Positions 6,907 through 8,099 of a stretch of DNA of 8,099 nt are shown piece after piece. A program made the position numbers and the translations under genes. The stretch spans positions 1-8,099 of the forward strand of contig JBBQSN010000152.1 of assembly GCA_038213835.1 (NCBI GenBank), given 5' to 3'. This stretch comes from JBBQSN01 sp038213835 (GTDB taxonomy: Bacteria; Actinomycetota; Actinomycetes; Actinomycetales; CAWJMD01). Position 1 is the first letter of the stretch, and every line of letters starts with the position of its first letter. The notes beneath the pieces are model-generated. The model was not told the DNA's origin and ran no database searches. It saw nothing but the letters and a program-made list of their open reading frames with translations.

Positions 6907-6922
6907 CGGACGGCCCCGTCCG
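6907..6922. repeat. Dyad CGGACG-N4-CGTCCG at the -35 position of larE
   Basis: A perfect 6-bp inverted repeat with a 4-base centre, ending 10 bases before the TACCCT -10 candidate. It covers the place where a -35 box would be, so it may be a regulator binding site. In a GC-rich genome a 6-bp dyad can also arise by chance. Confidence 0.35.
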
Positions 6923-6932
6923 GCCCCGCACC

Positions 6933-6944
6933 TACCCTGGCCGG
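6933..6944 (+). promoter_or_regulatory. Putative -10 box for leaderless larE transcription
   Basis: TACCCT (6933-6938) is followed by 6 bases and the GTG at 6945. The gap (GGCCGG) has no convincing Shine-Dalgarno at the right distance, so a transcript beginning at the GTG is the simplest reading. Confidence 0.45.
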
Positions 6945-7829
6945 GTGAGCACCACCCCTGAGCCGGGCCTGACCCCGGACGCCCGACTGGAGGCCCGCCT
7001 GGACGCCCTCGCCGGGCGGCTGCGCGAGCTCGGCTCGGTGCTCGTCGCCTTCTCGGGCGGCGCCGACTCCGCCCTCCTGCTGGCGGCCGCCGCCCGGGCC
7101 CTGGGGCCCGAGCAGGTGGGCGCCGCCACGGCGGTGTCGGCCTCGCTGGCGGCTGGGGAGCGCGACGAGGCGGCGGCCTTCGCGGCCGGTCTCGGGGTCC
7201 GCTGGCTCGCCCCGCGCACCGACGAGATGCGGCGCGAGGGCTACCGCGCCAACGCCGGTGACCGCTGCTTCCACTGCAAGGCCGAGCTGCTCGACGTCCT
7301 CGGCCCGCTCGCCGCCGAGCACGGCTACGCCCATGTGGCCACCGGCACCAACGCCGACGACGCCCTGGCCGGGTTCCGGCCCGGTATCCGCGCGGCCGCC
7401 GAGCGCGGTGCCGTCACCCCCCTGCTGGACGCCGGGCTCAGCAAGGACGACGTGCGGGCCGCCTCGCGGGTGTGGGGCCTGCCGACCTGGGACAAGCCGG
7501 CTGCGGCGTGCCTGTCCAGCCGGGTGGCTTTCGGCGTGGCCATCACGCCGGCGCGGCTGGTGCGGGTCGACCGCGCCGAGGCGGCCGCGCGCAGCCTGCT
7601 CGGCGCCCGCGGCGTGGCCGTGCGCGACCTGCGGGTGCGTGACCTCGGCGAGGGCGTCGCTCGGATCGAGGTCGACGCCACCGCGCTCAGTGCGCTCGAC
7701 GACGAGCTGGGCCGCGCGATCGCCGCGGAAGTGGAGCGCGAGGGCTTCGAGCGGTGCGAGGTGGACCCGCGCGGCTTCCGCTCGGGGGCGATGAACGAGC
7801 TGCTCGAGCAGCCCGACCTGTTCCGCTGA
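6945..7829 (+). CDS. larE: LarE, ATP-dependent sacrificial sulfur transferase
   Basis: A 294-residue PP-loop protein. LarE activates the carboxylates of pyridinium-3,5-biscarboxylic acid mononucleotide with ATP and donates sulfur to make the dithio acid that later holds nickel in the NPN cofactor of lactate racemase and related enzymes. The PP-loop is SGGADS (37-42). DRCFHCK (106-112) is the LarE-type CxxC segment. KPAAACLSSR (184-193) contains Cys189, which lines up with the sacrificial Cys176 of the Lactobacillus plantarum enzyme. The C-terminal FRSGAMNELL matches the family. The extra cysteines of the [4Fe-4S]-using LarE type are not apparent, apart from one Cys in FERCEVD, so the sacrificial-cysteine mechanism is likelier. 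GTG at 6945 leaves a normal 36 residues before the PP-loop and has a TACCCT box 6 bases upstream. No larA, larB, larC or nickel transporter is in the window. Confidence 0.93.
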   Translation: MSTTPEPGLTPDARLEARLDALAGRLRELGSVLVAFSGGADSALLLAAAARALGPEQVGAATAVSASLAAGERDEAAAFAAGLGVRWLAPRTDEMRREGYRANAGDRCFHCKAELLDVLGPLAAEHGYAHVATGTNADDALAGFRPGIRAAAERGAVTPLLDAGLSKDDVRAASRVWGLPTWDKPAAACLSSRVAFGVAITPARLVRVDRAEAAARSLLGARGVAVRDLRVRDLGEGVARIEVDATALSALDDELGRAIAAEVEREGFERCEVDPRGFRSGAMNELLEQPDLFR

Positions 7830-7834
7830 GCTGC

Positions 7835-7885
7835 TCGGCCGACCTGCGCCGCGGGACGTCGTCGTGGGCGCGGCGCGCGGGCCGA
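7835..7885 (+). terminator. Nested hairpin between larE and the cold-shock gene
   Basis: An outer stem, TCGGCC (7835-7840) with GGCCGA (7880-7885), encloses an inner stem, GCGCCGCG (7846-7853) with CGCGGCGC (7869-7876), over a 15-base loop. It starts 6 bases after the larE stop and ends exactly where the TAGCCT box of the next gene begins. It is probably the larE terminator. No T-run follows. Overlap with the upstream promoter region of the cold-shock gene also allows a regulatory role. Confidence 0.5.
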
Positions 7886-7898
7886 TAGCCTGGCACCG
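7886..7898 (+). promoter_or_regulatory. Putative -10 box of the cold-shock gene
   Basis: TAGCCT (7886-7891) would start transcription around 7898-7899. Seven bases after it lies GTG (7899), in frame with the cold-shock protein. Translation could begin there without a leader, or at GTG 7953 behind a leader of about 54 bases. No clear -35 box was found. Confidence 0.45.
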
Positions 7899-7937
7899 GT
7901 GCGCCCCGTCCGCGGGCGCCGCTTCCGACGACGTGAC

Positions 7938-7944
7938 GAGAAGG
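7938..7944 (+). promoter_or_regulatory. Ribosome binding site of the cold-shock gene
   Basis: GAGAAGG lies 8 bases before the GTG at 7953. It supports that codon as the main start of the cold-shock protein over the in-frame GTG at 7899. Confidence 0.65.
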
Positions 7945-7952
7945 TCCCCGAC

Positions 7953-8099
7953 GTGCCCACAGGCAAGGTGAAGTGGTTCGACGCCGAGCGCGGCTTCGGC
8001 TTCCTCGCGACCGACGAGGGCGAGGAGGTGTTCCTGCACGCGTCCGCGCTCCCGGAGGGCACCTCGGTCAAGCCCGGTGCGCGGGTCGAGTTCGGCGTG
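7953..8099 (+). CDS. Cold-shock domain protein, 5' part only
   Basis: The first 49 residues of a cold-shock protein are present; the gene continues past the right edge. PTGKVKWFDAERGFGFLATD holds the nucleic-acid-binding RNP1 motif (GFGFL, 14-18) and VFLHASAL (26-33) is RNP2. These form the OB-fold surface that binds single-stranded RNA or DNA in the cytoplasm, where such proteins act as RNA chaperones. The PTGKVKWFD start and 'ALPEG..VKPG.RVEFGV' resemble the longer actinobacterial members (about 127 residues) rather than the 67-residue CspA type, but the deciding C-terminal part is missing. GTG at 7953 is chosen for its Shine-Dalgarno. An in-frame GTG at 7899, without intervening stop, would add 18 residues rich in Arg. 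In many actinobacteria such a gene lies in the same neighbourhood as the helicase-associated/XPB genes, which fits the left end of this window; that synteny is from memory. Confidence 0.9.
   Translation, partial: MPTGKVKWFDAERGFGFLATDEGEEVFLHASALPEGTSVKPGARVEFGV

Larger units (their letters stand above)
6522..6944. other. 423-bp divergent intergenic region between the S8 protease and larE
   Basis: No independent gene is supported here. It holds a protease promoter (6675-6703), a leader of about 147 bases for the protease with a hairpin (CCGGCAG 6569-6575, loop CGGA, CTGCCGG 6580-6586), several exact inverted repeats (6834-6847, 6838-6879, 6907-6922), a candidate larE -10 (6933-6938) and an alternative larE start with a Shine-Dalgarno (6763-6779). 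No known riboswitch was recognised in the protease leader. Confidence 0.6.

Noticed and set aside
6831..8039. A 402-codon minus-strand open frame over larE and the cold-shock gene
   Set aside because: It lies antisense to two well-identified genes, and its translation has shadow-type composition.
1..8099. Mobile elements, CRISPR, phage or toxin-antitoxin genes
   Set aside because: No transposase or integrase motifs, direct repeats with spacers, tRNA-like cloverleaf or small paired genes were seen, and base composition is even throughout.

Overview
The window is very GC-rich, has many GTG starts, NNG/NNC codon bias and actinobacterial -10 boxes of the TANNNT type, so it most likely comes from a high-GC actinobacterium. 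Propionibacteriales, Frankiales or similar is a guess; no lineage marker is present. It looks like ordinary chromosome: no transposase, integrase, tRNA, CRISPR array or compositional break was seen.

Layout: (1) 1-335, minus: 5' end of a gene running off the left edge, resembling the actinobacterial helicase-associated (XPB N-terminal-like) proteins. (2) 363-1004, minus: DUF998-like polytopic membrane protein, probably transcribed towards gene 1. (3) 1148-2818, plus: AMP-forming fatty-acyl-CoA synthetase, divergent from gene 2. (4) 2828-3397, minus: RmlC-like nucleotide-sugar epimerase family protein, convergent with gene 3; both stop codons sit inside one 15-bp palindrome. (5) 3516-6521, minus: 1001-residue secreted subtilisin-family (S8) protease with propeptide, PA insertion and C-terminal beta domains, ended by two tandem hairpins. 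(6) 6522-6944: 423-bp divergent intergenic region rich in dyads, with a good promoter for the protease. (7) 6945-7829, plus: LarE sulfur transferase. (8) 7953-8099, plus: cold-shock protein, cut by the right edge.

The genes do not form one pathway; most are separate transcription units. The fatty-acyl ligase feeds fatty-acid activation, the protease works outside the cell, LarE makes the nickel-pincer cofactor of LarA-type enzymes, and the cold-shock protein binds RNA or ssDNA. No new multi-gene system is visible. The more interesting signals are regulatory: four genes have a TANNNT box 6-8 bases before an RTG codon, as in leaderless transcription; larE and the cold-shock gene each have two credible in-frame starts; and several exact inverted repeats lie at gene junctions.
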